From contig NC_015977.1 of NCBI RefSeq assembly GCF_000225345.1, forward strand, positions 213,501 to 277,500: DNA of 64,000 bases, written 5' to 3'. This stretch comes from Roseburia hominis A2-183 (GTDB lineage: Bacteria > Bacillota > Clostridia > Lachnospirales > Lachnospiraceae). The notes beneath the pieces are model-generated. The model was given only the letters and a program-made list of their open reading frames with translations, did not search any database and had not been told where the DNA came from. This document shows positions 22,001 to 31,245 of this stretch, piece after piece. Position numbers and translations under genes: made by a program. How positions within the stretch are numbered: position 1 is the first letter of the stretch; the number at the start of each line of letters is the position of its first letter.

Positions 22001-24046
22001 GCAGACGCGGATAATACGAATGTAGGAACCGGTACAGTCGTGATTACCGGTGATGGAAGCAACGTAATCGGAAGCCGTGAAGTATCCTTCCAGATCGTGG
22101 CGAAATCATTGGCAAAACCGTCATCCGGCACCGACCTGATTGCGGTAGAAGTGATTCCGGACAGCTTTTCTTATGACGGAACGGAAAAGAAGCCGACTGT
22201 TCTTGTGACATATCAGTACGGAACAGAGGTTGAGGTACGTCAGCTGACAGAGGGAAGCGATTTTACCGTTGCATACAGCAACAATATCCATGCAGGAACA
22301 GCGACAGCGGTGATTTCCGGTATCGGAAATTATACGGGATCCCGCACCGTGGAATACACGATTACGGAGAAGAGCTTTGACGGAGCGATTGTCACGTTCC
22401 CGAACGGAACTTCCTATCCGTATATGGGAAGCGACAACGGGGTGGAACCGGAAGTGCAGGTAACACTGGACGGCAATGTACTCACAGCGGGTACGGATTA
22501 TGAGGTATCTTATCAGAACAACAAGGCGTGCGGTACCGCAACTGTGACCGTGACAGGAAAAGGAAGCTATGCGGGAAGCGTAACGGCACCGTTTACCATC
22601 GTAAGCCACGATATTGCAGCTGCGGATGTTACGGTGGATCCGATTCCGAATCAGGCATACACAGGTCAGCCGGTGATTCCGGAAGTCAAAGTGACCTGCG
22701 GCGATTACACCTTAAAGCAGGGTGAGGACTATACACTGAGCTTTGACACGGACAACACAGAGATCGGCACTGTGCTGATGCGGATCAACGGAACCGGCGG
22801 ATTTACGAATTACCGCCAGACCACATTTCATATTGCGAGCGACATCAGTCCGGCGGAGATTGTAGGACTGCGTGACAGTTACCCGTTCACGGGAAGCGTT
22901 TATACGCCGGATGATCTGGGCATTACAGAGGTACGCATCGGCGAGACGGTTCTGACAACAGACTCCTACAGCTTTGCATTTGACAACAACAGCGATGGCA
23001 TGAGCGCCGGAACGCAGACCCTTCTTCTGATCGGTCAGGGAAGCTATGGCGGAACCAAGAAATGCACCATCGAGATTACACCGAAGGACATCACCGATGA
23101 AGATGTGGTGATGAGCGGATTTGAGGACACGGTATCCTACTCAGAGCAGATTACACAGAATGTAACATTCCAGTGGGGTGAGATCGCACTCGTAAGAGAC
23201 ACCGATTATACCGTGACATGCAGACCGGCAGGAGTGGCAGGAATCTACGAAATGGAGGTTGCCGGAACCGGCAACTATACAGGAACCGTTACAAAGCAGT
23301 TTACTGTAGACCAGACGCCGATCGACGGACTGGAAGTGAAGGGTATTTCTTCTACTTACACATATACCGGAAAAGCAATCACACCGGAGCCGGAAGTATG
23401 GGCAGACGGTGTGCAGCTGGAAAAAGATAAGGATTACACGGTATCCTATGAAGACAACATCAACGCGGGTGTAGCGAAGCTGGTAATCACAGCAAGCGGA
23501 ACCCATTATGCAGGTACTAAGGAACTGAGTTTCCAGATTCTGCGCAAGAGCATACATCTGTGCGACATTGGTTCGATTCAGACACAGGTATATACCGGAT
23601 CTGACATCAAGCCGACCGTGACGGTGGAAGATGACGGCAAAGCCCTGGAACTTTTAAGCGACTACACACTGATGTATTCCAACAACCGCAAGGCAGGTAC
23701 CGGTGTGGCGGCAGTTGCAGGAAAAGGCAATTACACCGCGACAAAGAACCTGACGTTTGACATCAGACCGTGCGATGCGGGCGCGGCGGTTGTGACAGGC
23801 GCATCCGCAGACAGTCTGTCCATCAGCTGGACGGGCGACGGTGCCGTGACGGGATACGAAGTATACCGTGCCGGCGCAGATGGAAAGTGGCAGCAGGTAA
23901 CGCGTACCAGAGACGCTTTCTATACCGATAAAAAGCTTGCGGCAGAGACAACATACTCTTATAAAGTAAGAAGCTACCTGGTGGCGGACGGCGAGACTTA
24001 CTACGGTGAGTTTACCGGAGCAGTTACCGGAACAACCACAAAATAA
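16049..24046 (+). CDS. Giant secreted repeat protein (adhesin-like)
   Basis: A ~2,665-residue exported protein. Start ATG 16049 fits the AAAGGAG site; an earlier in-frame ATG (16040) touches that site. A signal peptide covers residues 1-31 (ends TTVWA). A bacterial Ig-like (Big_2) domain is at about 209-290. By eye there are then about 27 tandem repeats of ~85 residues with a core like YTG..P.V.V...L..GTDYTVSY.NN..AGTATVTITG.GNYTG (to about 2570), and finally a fibronectin type III-like domain (VTGYEVYRAG, YSYKVRSYL). No LPXTG-type signal or membrane anchor is visible at the C-terminus. Sortase and LRR genes follow closely, suggesting a surface role. Function as an adhesin is inference. Confidence 0.85.
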   Translation: MYKDVCKRISAFMLTVCLIVTMVEWPTTVWAGQGTVNTYRNGDGVLAGAPCEAQAVAAVFTADRNADGAELLDSIDFYAHVDDGSKATATVEYYKDVEGMAPDAGTSIFQKEVSVKEGKNTYSAGLANQVMENGSRFSVIVRLNGASFYVYGGTAEGESYILGNAGWQDMYTVNGSSAAITAYTYDVTATTGRSSSGSDNQTAAQSSNVKKSAAAALNKNSMTIGEGWTDQDLTLQNATGTVTWVSGNETVAKVSSTGNPATIEGIAVGSTTITATYAGKSYTCNLTVTPNLSEDAVTVSPENPVYNGGQQIPSVAVQVGDTILKENDQYQLSYAQMVGGAATTFDPATDATVLVNAGTYYLYITGQNGYSGKIQKEYVIAQKDVSDATVEVTLQDNIDWDKVLADAAADPDNASATLTSCIQEVKDTARADADAVDGVKNLVEGTDYTISLSKTGRGITLTGTGNYTGERYCGAPRNAADANVVFDKTSYVYTGSEWTPAFQLLVDGETISQADYDAVYSDNVNVGQATLTITGKNSLYGTKTVNFEIKAKDIGNKDQEEVGMAVSVTAAAAGGADKEPVITATYNGMTLEKGTDYTVGTDIINAGNGTYRRVITGIGNYQGTYTVEYQAAGADLSDLIQKVTAAAVTYNGNAQTPEPDITWKSGNNDLGLVEGTDYSVTYASNTNAGTATITLQGMGTYGGAVTGKFTIEQADMSKAVCYYVDADGSEVSTANYKMEYSPDGADVKPKVVVKFAQGADMVTLPESDYKLTYSADTKIFAGTASVEIAPSDSNSNFKTGTTKRLTYTIAQCNLTSTKITASIDRELFDYTGAEIALPTESVVYHSASKTDHTLKKGTDYTVACSPTTVKDIGTYTMTITGSGNYTGVVTKTFEVTAVDIQTLINDKNLKVTNSTDRMVTGYDGPYWAMLWYSNNKNDNQLEISLTDNQGNTLVKGTDYELKYDGIKDISKEGSTASVTITGKGKFYGKQEIKYLLASKLDEDYDVSVNPAENPVYTGDPITLAADEISVSDGGFGLWKSVLEQGTDYTVNYSDGTNADQAINAGEATVTVEQIPLEDQPTANGCYVYSDGATKLSATFTIRPKDIATGVSYEAIKKAYDGNAVTLTESEIKLTYNKKTLTAPTDYSIVAGSYANNEKPGPMANVTIQGNGNYTGTKIIVFTISGKSLDEIISWKVDENETTYTGERLYPKITELTLSDGTKLTTADEIEKVIAYDESSYADNLNAGEASITVSGKGDYYGTDDRILTFAILPRSLDNNCTLGGLKSSYTYTSEEITPVPTVQCTDLKKKLGEDDYKISYENNVDAGTATMTITGKGNYQGTFTIDYTIAPKNLAEPEVKIAPIDAQEYNGMAVTPAPSVSYEFGDGTYALSPVNDYTVAYANNKGTGTATVTVTGTGNFTGSKTAEFRIGQLITNESKFTISCPALTDGTQYVYDGSAFEPEVTVTRIEGNKKLVKDSNYSVTYTDNIHAGTATVSVEGLGGYVGVWQKTFAIAPRDLTDSSVELSVGGVTDGSYQTQYTGSPVEPEVKLTYDGQKISTTDYTVSYGADHTSRGTVTLTATAKDGTDFTGSRSTTFTITLASIGNGGYTPANGFKIGAIEPQPLVDGTATPQPKLYYNGTELVMGTDYICTYEKNDSIGSDAVVILKGIGNYTGSVKKTFKICANIADAEITVPDELWFKDYVNAGETDIAIGDKNITFDDQISVVLNGTTLQKDTDYTLVYADNSWVGNAVVTIKGMGGFAGSVEKTVPIKADLSEAGIQVAIGDQQYTGDPVEAIPSISYYGTELTSGKHFVIHTYENNVKIGDKTASVTVIGNEKNGFTGTLTENFSIVANAGILEVSGVESSYLYRGTQIRPQVTVKIGNKTLSTSDYDVTYGENIKAGTDGGSIMVKGKNEYAGLIKLVTFDINPLQMDDLKVLDGTQNAIGSREYTGKEIVPEFSLKTTIGSTDYILPARSYTIAKKADADNTNVGTGTVVITGDGSNVIGSREVSFQIVAKSLAKPSSGTDLIAVEVIPDSFSYDGTEKKPTVLVTYQYGTEVEVRQLTEGSDFTVAYSNNIHAGTATAVISGIGNYTGSRTVEYTITEKSFDGAIVTFPNGTSYPYMGSDNGVEPEVQVTLDGNVLTAGTDYEVSYQNNKACGTATVTVTGKGSYAGSVTAPFTIVSHDIAAADVTVDPIPNQAYTGQPVIPEVKVTCGDYTLKQGEDYTLSFDTDNTEIGTVLMRINGTGGFTNYRQTTFHIASDISPAEIVGLRDSYPFTGSVYTPDDLGITEVRIGETVLTTDSYSFAFDNNSDGMSAGTQTLLLIGQGSYGGTKKCTIEITPKDITDEDVVMSGFEDTVSYSEQITQNVTFQWGEIALVRDTDYTVTCRPAGVAGIYEMEVAGTGNYTGTVTKQFTVDQTPIDGLEVKGISSTYTYTGKAITPEPEVWADGVQLEKDKDYTVSYEDNINAGVAKLVITASGTHYAGTKELSFQILRKSIHLCDIGSIQTQVYTGSDIKPTVTVEDDGKALELLSDYTLMYSNNRKAGTGVAAVAGKGNYTATKNLTFDIRPCDAGAAVVTGASADSLSISWTGDGAVTGYEVYRAGADGKWQQVTRTRDAFYTDKKLAAETTYSYKVRSYLVADGETYYGEFTGAVTGTTTK

Positions 24047-24076
24047 AGATAGAGAGGAGGGAGAGCGGTTCCGATC

Positions 24077-25207
24077 ATGGCGGCATATAAGATAGGGAAT
24101 TTTACATTTGACACAGAAGAGGAATATGCCCGAGGGCTCGAAGATGCGAAGAAAATCGAAAAGATACAGAACACCGTCGATCTCAATGAACCGGAAACCG
24201 CTCTACGCCTCTATTGGCTGATCCGAACAGGGAAGATCAAGTTCGGCAGCAAAGTCGGCAAGAAATTTTTTCTGGATATTGCAGATGTCGTGGCAAAATC
24301 CGCGGCAAAAAATATAACGCAGGCACAGGCGCCGGAACAACAAGCGGGGGAGGAACCCCGGCAGGTGGCGCAGGACCGCAGCAGAAAGATTCTCGGTGCG
24401 GTGTGTGTGACGGCTGCGATTCTATGTTTTGGCTGGTATTTCTGGTCAGATTACACGAATCACCGCGGCAGTCAGGCGAATGAGTATTTGAAGATGCTAA
24501 AAGAAAATCCGACAGAAGCCGCAGAGATGGTGGACAATGACACCTTTTTTTCGGAGGATGCACCGGAACTTGCGGCGGGATTAGACCAGACGGAGCGGGA
24601 GAACGAACCGCCTCCTCCGGTTCTGCCGGAATATGAAGCCATCGTGGCGCAGCACAGTGATTTTGCCGGATGGATCACCATTGACGGGACGAAGATTGAC
24701 TATCCGGTCATGCTTACCCCGAATGACGGGGATTATTATCTCAAGCGCAATGTAAACGGGGAGGACGATATCAACGGAACCTTGTTTATGGATCCGAGAA
24801 CGGATCTGGTGCAGCGCAGCACCAATATTATTATCTACGGACACAACATGAAAAGCGGTGCGATGTTCGGAAGTCTCAAGAAGTATCTGGATGAAGATTA
24901 CTGGAGGGAGCACGCGCAGATCAGATTTGATACAATTTATGAGAAAGGCACCTATGAAGTGTTTGCCGTCTGTCTGGCAAAGGTGCAGTACCGAAATTCA
25001 CAGGAATTTCGTTATTATGATTTTATACAGGCGGATTCCGAGGAGGCGTTTAACGACTACCTCGATCATATCATACAACTCTCGGTGTTTACCGGAACAG
25101 ATCTGCCGGTCTACGGGGACGAGCTATTGACCCTGTCGACCTGTAACAATTTTACAGAAGACGGAAGACTGTTTCTGGTGGCGAAGAAATGCAGGGAAGC
25201 AGAGTAA
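24077..25207 (+). CDS. Class B sortase
   Basis: A 376-residue membrane-bound transpeptidase that links surface proteins to the cell wall. It has a single membrane segment at about 105-123, then the sortase domain with catalytic H256 (YGHNM), C356 (LSTC) and R364 (GRLFLVAK). The SGAMFGSLKKYLD segment and the length of the domain fit class B. Unusually, about 100 residues precede the membrane segment and would lie in the cytoplasm; they include FTFDTEEEYARGLEDAKKI and a helical stretch. The gene begins 30 bases after the giant protein and 70 bases before the LRR protein, which carries a likely substrate motif. Confidence 0.9.
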   Translation: MAAYKIGNFTFDTEEEYARGLEDAKKIEKIQNTVDLNEPETALRLYWLIRTGKIKFGSKVGKKFFLDIADVVAKSAAKNITQAQAPEQQAGEEPRQVAQDRSRKILGAVCVTAAILCFGWYFWSDYTNHRGSQANEYLKMLKENPTEAAEMVDNDTFFSEDAPELAAGLDQTERENEPPPPVLPEYEAIVAQHSDFAGWITIDGTKIDYPVMLTPNDGDYYLKRNVNGEDDINGTLFMDPRTDLVQRSTNIIIYGHNMKSGAMFGSLKKYLDEDYWREHAQIRFDTIYEKGTYEVFAVCLAKVQYRNSQEFRYYDFIQADSEEAFNDYLDHIIQLSVFTGTDLPVYGDELLTLSTCNNFTEDGRLFLVAKKCREAE

Positions 25208-25277
25208 AAGCGTGGGATCGCGCGTGAGGTTTACGGGCGGGCTGCGGCGAAATAAAGGATGATGGGAGAGAGTGCTA

Positions 25278-27578
25278 ATGAAATACCGGATAAAACGAAA
25301 AATAGGTTATGTGCTGGTCGTTGCCATGCTTGTGGTGATGATCTATCCCGGAGAGCTCAGTGCAGCGTCCGGTCAGGAGGACGGATTTGTCATAAAAGGG
25401 ACAACCCTGCAGGGGTATGTCGGAGCGGAGAACGCAGTTGTCATTCCGGATAACATCACGAAAATTGATGACGATGTATTCCTCAATACGACGATCACAT
25501 CGGTGGAGATCCCGGACAGTGTGACAACCATCGGAGATAACGCATTTGCAGGATGTGAATATCTGACCGAGGTTACGGTTCCGGACAGCGTGACAAAGAT
25601 CGGAGACAATGTGTTCTACGGCTGTACCAGTCTGGAAAGTGCAACGTGGGAGAGCAAGGAAGGAATCGGCGATGGCACATTTGCAGAGTGTGCGGGACTG
25701 ACGGACTTAAGTATTTCCAAGGAACTTCCATCGATCGGAAAAGAAGCATTTAAAAATTGTGAGTCCCTCGAGAGTATCGTGATACCCGAGGCGACCAAAA
25801 CCATTGCGTCGGACGCATTTGACGGATGTGTCAACATGCAGTCCATTGACGTGGAAGAGACGAATACTTACTTTATGTCATACGACAATGCACTCTACAC
25901 GGCGAACGGGGTTACGTTATACCGCTGCCCGCAGGGGGCGAGAACCATCGAGGTGTATGACGGTACCAAGATGATCGGTGAAAATGCATTTTACGGCTGC
26001 AAGCTTGGAAAAGTCACACTTCCGGAGAGCGTGACAACCGTGGAAGATGGTGCGTTTGACGGCAGTGAGATTCAGACACTCTGCCTTGGCAAAGCCTTAG
26101 AAACGTTTGGCGAGCAGAATACTTCTTTCAAGATCCACTCGATTGAAGTGCCGGGAAGCGCTCCGGCTGCACCGAAGCTGGTGGAGACGTACGGTGCGAT
26201 TGTGGTGACGGATTATAAGCCGGACGACACCGAGGATACGGAGAAACCGACCGAGGACACGGAAAAGCCGACGGAAGACACGGAGAAACCGACCGAGGAT
26301 ACAGAAAAGCCGACGGAGGATACGGAGAAGCCGACCGAGGACACGGAAAAACCGGCAGATGACAATAACAACAATAACAACAATAACAACAATAACAACA
26401 ATAACAACGACAATAATAACAGCGGTAACAACAATAACAGCGGCGACAACAGCAATAACAATAACAGCAGTAATAACAATAGCAGCAATAACAGCAGCAA
26501 CACGAGCAGTGGTAATAACAGCAGCAGTACGGGCAGCGGAAGCGGCAGCAGCGGAAAGAGTAACGGCACATCATCTGGAAGAGGCAGCAGAAGCGGCAAC
26601 GGCAGTGGAAGAGGCAGCGGTGCGGTAAAGGGCAGTGCCGGAGCGGCAGGCGCACAGAGCAGCGGTACCGGATCGGCGGCAGCGACGACGGCGGAGACAC
26701 AGGGAGATGTGCAGCCGACAGCGGCGGAAGTGCCTGCGACGACCAGATTTGCAGAGCAGGGAACCGCATATATCACCGGAAATGAGGAACTGAAGGGCTG
26801 GGATGCGATTTACACGCAGATGACGGTGGCGGATCCAGGTTCAACGATCTATATTACCATGAACGGCACCACGGTTGTGCCGAAGGATATTCTGACACTG
26901 GCGGCAGATAAGCAGCTGACGCTGGTTCTGGATATGGGAAATGGAATCTCATGGACGATTGACGGAAGCAGCATTGACACAAGCGTTGTAGCAGATACGG
27001 ATTTTGGCGTGGAACTGGGAACAAGCAATGTGCCGGCGAACCTGCAGAGCACAGTAACCGGAAGCGGATGGTCAACGCAGATGCATCTGGCGCACGACAA
27101 CCTGTTTGGCCTGACGGCGCAGCTGACCGTAAATGTCGGTGCGGCGAACGCCAATAAGCTGGGCACTTTGTTCTATTATAATGTAGATAATCAGATCCTG
27201 GAGTATATGGGACAGTCTGATACAGATGCGGACGGCAATGTGTCATTTTCCTTTGTGCATGCGTGTGATTATGTCATCGTAGTGGATGAGCGTCACTCGG
27301 ATTCAACGGCGCAGGCAACCTCCGGGTTTGTGATTACACCGGCAGGCGGAAGCCAGGCGGAAAGCCAGCCGGCAGAGACGACGGAAGCGGCGGAGACGGA
27401 GCAGCCGGCGGATAATGCGCAGGCGGCGGATGACTCGCAGGTAAAGGATGAGACGCCGAAGACCGGACAGTCGTTAAATCCGAAATATGTTCTGTGCATC
27501 GGTGTGATGCTGCTGGGAATCTATATGATTCTGACCAGTGAGAGACAGGAGAAGCAGAGAAAACGGGCAAATGGCTGA
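25278..27578 (+). CDS. Sortase-anchored leucine-rich repeat (BspA-like) surface protein
   Basis: A 766-residue surface protein. It has a signal peptide (1-30), BspA-type LRR_5 repeats (about 45-280; motifs like IPDSVTTIGDNAFAGC), seven tandem heptads of the form DTEKPTE (about 314-362), an Asn-rich then Ser/Gly-rich linker (to about 460), a folded region to about 680, and a sorting signal: TPKTG near 727, a hydrophobic span (YVLCIGVMLLGIYMIL) and a basic tail. TPKTG resembles the (S/P)PxTG motif used by clostridial class B sortases. ATG 25278 is preceded by GGGAGAG; a GTG 6 bases earlier is less likely. It is the likely substrate of the adjacent sortase. Confidence 0.88.
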   Translation: MKYRIKRKIGYVLVVAMLVVMIYPGELSAASGQEDGFVIKGTTLQGYVGAENAVVIPDNITKIDDDVFLNTTITSVEIPDSVTTIGDNAFAGCEYLTEVTVPDSVTKIGDNVFYGCTSLESATWESKEGIGDGTFAECAGLTDLSISKELPSIGKEAFKNCESLESIVIPEATKTIASDAFDGCVNMQSIDVEETNTYFMSYDNALYTANGVTLYRCPQGARTIEVYDGTKMIGENAFYGCKLGKVTLPESVTTVEDGAFDGSEIQTLCLGKALETFGEQNTSFKIHSIEVPGSAPAAPKLVETYGAIVVTDYKPDDTEDTEKPTEDTEKPTEDTEKPTEDTEKPTEDTEKPTEDTEKPADDNNNNNNNNNNNNNNNDNNNSGNNNNSGDNSNNNNSSNNNSSNNSSNTSSGNNSSSTGSGSGSSGKSNGTSSGRGSRSGNGSGRGSGAVKGSAGAAGAQSSGTGSAAATTAETQGDVQPTAAEVPATTRFAEQGTAYITGNEELKGWDAIYTQMTVADPGSTIYITMNGTTVVPKDILTLAADKQLTLVLDMGNGISWTIDGSSIDTSVVADTDFGVELGTSNVPANLQSTVTGSGWSTQMHLAHDNLFGLTAQLTVNVGAANANKLGTLFYYNVDNQILEYMGQSDTDADGNVSFSFVHACDYVIVVDERHSDSTAQATSGFVITPAGGSQAESQPAETTEAAETEQPADNAQAADDSQVKDETPKTGQSLNPKYVLCIGVMLLGIYMILTSERQEKQRKRANG
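26220..26480 (+). repeat. In-frame tandem repeats in the LRR protein gene
   Basis: About seven 21-bp units encoding DTEKPTE (to about 26350) are followed by AAY-type triplet runs (AATAAC repeated) encoding poly-Asn with scattered Ser/Gly/Asp. All are in frame, so length changes would alter the stalk without breaking the protein. Confidence 0.9.
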
Positions 27579-27617
27579 CCGTTTGGTATAAACATGTAAA
27601 AATGTGGAAGAATAGAT

Positions 27618-27659
27618 AGATGGAAGATATCCGTTGGGAGTTTTCCATCTTTTCTTTTT
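27618..27659 (+). terminator. Terminator of the surface-protein operon
   Basis: AGATGGAA (27618-27625) pairs with TTCCATCT (27643-27650), followed by TTTCTTTTT. Confidence 0.8.
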
Positions 27660-27721
27660 GCATGCAGAACTCTTTTTTACCCACGTATTCCGCGAAATTC
27701 AAGGAAATTTTGGAAAAGAAC

Positions 27722-27750
27722 TTGACAAAAAAAGATAGGGTTAATATAAT
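27722..27750 (+). promoter_or_regulatory. Consensus promoter of the str operon
   Basis: TTGACA (27722-27727), 17-base spacer, TATAAT (27745-27750), about 70 bases upstream of rpsL. Confidence 0.9.
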
Positions 27751-27819
27751 GATTTAGCGTGCATACGTACGCCGAGATCAATTTATGATCTCATACAAAT
27801 AAAACAGGAGGTGAAAATA

Positions 27820-28239
27820 ATGCCAACATTTAACCAGTTAGTAAGAAAAGGACGTCAGACATCTGTTAAGAAGTCTACAGCACCTGCACTTCAGAGAGGT
27901 TACAACTCTTTACAGAAGAAGCCAACCAATACTTCTTCTCCGCAGAAGAGAGGTGTATGTACTGCTGTTAAGACAGCTACTCCTAAGAAACCTAACTCAG
28001 CTCTTAGAAAGATCGCCAGAGTACGTCTTTCCAACGGAATCGAGGTTACAAGCTATATCCCGGGTGAGGGACATAACTTACAGGAGCACAGCGTTGTTCT
28101 GATCCGTGGTGGTCGTGTTAAGGATTTACCAGGTACAAGATATCACATTATCCGTGGTACACTTGATACTGCCGGTGTCGCTAACAGAAAGCAGGCTCGT
28201 TCCAAGTACGGCGCTAAGAGACCAAAGGCTGCAAAATAG
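27820..28239 (+). CDS. rpsL: 30S ribosomal protein S12
   Basis: A 139-residue decoding-centre protein. The [11 protein letters not shown] loop (about 44-54) and [12 protein letters not shown] (about 91-102) keep the lysines of the streptomycin-sensitive form. ATG 27820 follows AGGAGGTG at 7 bases; an in-frame GTG at 27811 lies inside that site. It is the first gene of the str operon. Confidence 0.97.
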   Translation: MPTFNQLVRKGRQTSVKKSTAPALQRGYNSLQKKPTNTSSPQKRGVCTAVKTATPKKPNSALRKIARVRLSNGIEVTSYIPGEGHNLQEHSVVLIRGGRVKDLPGTRYHIIRGTLDTAGVANRKQARSKYGAKRPKAAK

Positions 28240-28939
<700 letters not shown>

Positions 28940-28956
28940 TTTAGGGAGGAAATACC

Positions 28957-31074
28957 TTGGCTGGAAGAGAATATCCATTAGAGAGAACCAGAAACATTGG
29001 TATTATGGCTCATATCGATGCGGGTAAGACCACATTGACCGAGCGTATTCTGTACTATACCGGTGTTAACTATAAGATTGGTGATACTCACGAGGGTACT
29101 GCTACCATGGACTGGATGGAGCAGGAGCAGGAGAGAGGTATCACCATTACATCAGCCGCTACGACCTGCCATTGGACTCTGGAAGAGTTCACAAAGCCGA
29201 AGCCGGGTGCTCTGGAGCATCGTATCAACATCATTGATACCCCAGGACACGTTGACTTTACGGTTGAGGTAGAGCGTTCACTCCGTGTACTGGACGGCGC
29301 TGTCGGCGTCTTCTGTGCAAAGGGTGGTGTTGAGCCTCAGTCAGAGAATGTATGGCGTCAGGCTGATACCTACAACGTACCGCGTATGGCATTCATCAAC
29401 AAGATGGATATCTTAGGTGCGAACTTCTACGGCGCTGTTGATCAGATCCGTACAAGATTAGGTAAGAACGCAATCGTTCTTCAGCTGCCGATCGGCAAGG
29501 AAGATGATTTCAAGGGAATCATCGACCTGTTCGAGATGAAGGCATATATCTACAACGACGATAAGGGTGATGATATCACCGTTACCGATGATCTTGGAGA
29601 TATGAAGGACGACGCAGAGCTTTACCGCAGCGAGCTGGTAGAGAAGATCTGCGAGCTGGACGATGACCTTATGATGATGTACCTCGAGGGTGAAGAGCCA
29701 TCCGTTGAGGAGATGAAGAAGGTCTTAAGAAAAGCTACCTGTGAGTGTACTGCAGTACCTGTATGCTGCGGATCTGCTTACAGAAACAAGGGAGTGCAGA
29801 AGCTGATCGATGCAATCATCGAGTACATGCCGGCTCCGACCGACATCCCGCCTATCAAGGGTGTTGACTTAGATGGCAATGAGGTAGTAAGACACTCTTC
29901 CGATGAAGAGCCGTTCTCCGCACTTGCATTTAAGATCATGGCTGACCCGTTTGTAGGAAAGCTTGCATTCTTCCGTGTATATTCCGGTACAATGAACTCC
30001 GGTTCTTATGTACTGAACGCAACAAAAGACAAAAAAGAGCGTGTTGGACGTATCTTACAGATGCATGCCAACAAGCGTCAGGAGCTGGAGAAAGTATACT
30101 CCGGAGATATCGCTGCAGCCGTTGGATTCAAGTTCACAACGACAGGTGATACCATCTGTGATGAGCAGCATCCGGTAATCTTAGAGTCCATGGAGTTCCC
30201 GGAGCCGGTTATCGAGCTCGCAATCGAGCCGAAGACCAAGGCTGGACAGGGTAAGATGGGTGAGGCTCTTGCAAAACTTGCAGAAGAGGATCCTACATTC
30301 CGTGCTCATACAGATCAGGAAACTGGTCAGACAATCATCGCTGGTATGGGTGAACTCCACCTGGAGATCATCGTAGACCGTCTGCTTCGTGAGTTCAAGG
30401 TTGAGGCGAACGTTGGTGCACCTCAGGTTGCTTACAAAGAGACATTTACAAAGCCGGTTGATGTTGAATACAAATATGCAAAGCAGTCCGGTGGACGTGG
30501 TCAGTACGGACACTGTAAAGTGAAGTTTGACCCGATGGATCCGAACGGTGAAGAGACATTCAAGTTTGAGTCTACCGTAGTCGGCGGTGCGATTCCGAAG
30601 GAGTACATCCCGGCAATCGGCGAAGGTATCGAGGAAGCTGCTCAGGCAGGTATCCTTGGTGGATTCCCGGTACTCGGTGTTCATGCGAACGTATACGATG
30701 GATCTTACCATGAGGTCGATTCCTCCGAGATGGCATTCCACATTGCCGGATCTATGGCATTCAAGGAAGCTATGCACAAGGCAAACCCGGTATTACTCGA
30801 GCCGATCATGAAGGTTGAGGTTACAATGCCTGAGGAGTACATGGGTGATGTTATCGGTGATATCAACTCCCGTCGTGGACGTATCGAGGGTATGGATGAT
30901 ATCGGCGGCGGTAAGCTTGTAAAGGCATATGTACCGCTTGCAGAGATGTTCGGTTATTCTACAGACCTGCGTTCTAAGACACAGGGTCGTGGTAACTACT
31001 CGATGTTCTTCGAGAAGTACGAGCAGGTACCGAAGAGTGTACAGGAGAAGGTATTGGCTGACAAGTCCAAATAA
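28957..31074 (+). CDS. fusA: Elongation factor G
   Basis: A 705-residue translocation GTPase. G1 [10 protein letters not shown]2 RGITI, G3 DTPGHVDF and G4 NKMD are intact, followed by domains II-V including the AYKETFT and SGGRGQYGH segments. TTG 28957 is the start, with GGGAGGA 7 bases upstream. Confidence 0.97.
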   Translation: MAGREYPLERTRNIGIMAHIDAGKTTLTERILYYTGVNYKIGDTHEGTATMDWMEQEQERGITITSAATTCHWTLEEFTKPKPGALEHRINIIDTPGHVDFTVEVERSLRVLDGAVGVFCAKGGVEPQSENVWRQADTYNVPRMAFINKMDILGANFYGAVDQIRTRLGKNAIVLQLPIGKEDDFKGIIDLFEMKAYIYNDDKGDDITVTDDLGDMKDDAELYRSELVEKICELDDDLMMMYLEGEEPSVEEMKKVLRKATCECTAVPVCCGSAYRNKGVQKLIDAIIEYMPAPTDIPPIKGVDLDGNEVVRHSSDEEPFSALAFKIMADPFVGKLAFFRVYSGTMNSGSYVLNATKDKKERVGRILQMHANKRQELEKVYSGDIAAAVGFKFTTTGDTICDEQHPVILESMEFPEPVIELAIEPKTKAGQGKMGEALAKLAEEDPTFRAHTDQETGQTIIAGMGELHLEIIVDRLLREFKVEANVGAPQVAYKETFTKPVDVEYKYAKQSGGRGQYGHCKVKFDPMDPNGEETFKFESTVVGGAIPKEYIPAIGEGIEEAAQAGILGGFPVLGVHANVYDGSYHEVDSSEMAFHIAGSMAFKEAMHKANPVLLEPIMKVEVTMPEEYMGDVIGDINSRRGRIEGMDDIGGGKLVKAYVPLAEMFGYSTDLRSKTQGRGNYSMFFEKYEQVPKSVQEKVLADKSK

Positions 31075-31099
31075 GCTTTCCGTATGCAGTTTGTAAAAA

Positions 31100-31245
31100 T
31101 CCCGGATTTTCCCATAAACAGGGGAAATCCGGTAAGAAATAGCTTGAAAAACCGCTGATTATTTTATATAATCAGAGTTAGCCGAGTTATTCTTATATAA
31201 TAACTATAGCCCGCAAGGGGCATCATTTTAAGGAGGATATTCAAA
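31100..31245 (+). promoter_or_regulatory. tuf promoter and leader
   Basis: After fusA a hairpin CCGGATTTTCCC / GGGGAAATCCGG (about 31103-31132) without a T run is followed by a promoter: TTGAAA (31144-31149), 17 bases, TATAAT (31167-31172). Two more short stems, CTGATTAT/ATAATCAG (overlapping the -10) and GTTATT/AATAAC, precede tuf. tuf can therefore be transcribed on its own as well as with the str operon. Confidence 0.65.

Noticed and set aside
26213..26776. Leu-rich antisense frame over the Asn-rich repeats
   Set aside because: Pure low-complexity translation of the triplet repeat on the other strand.
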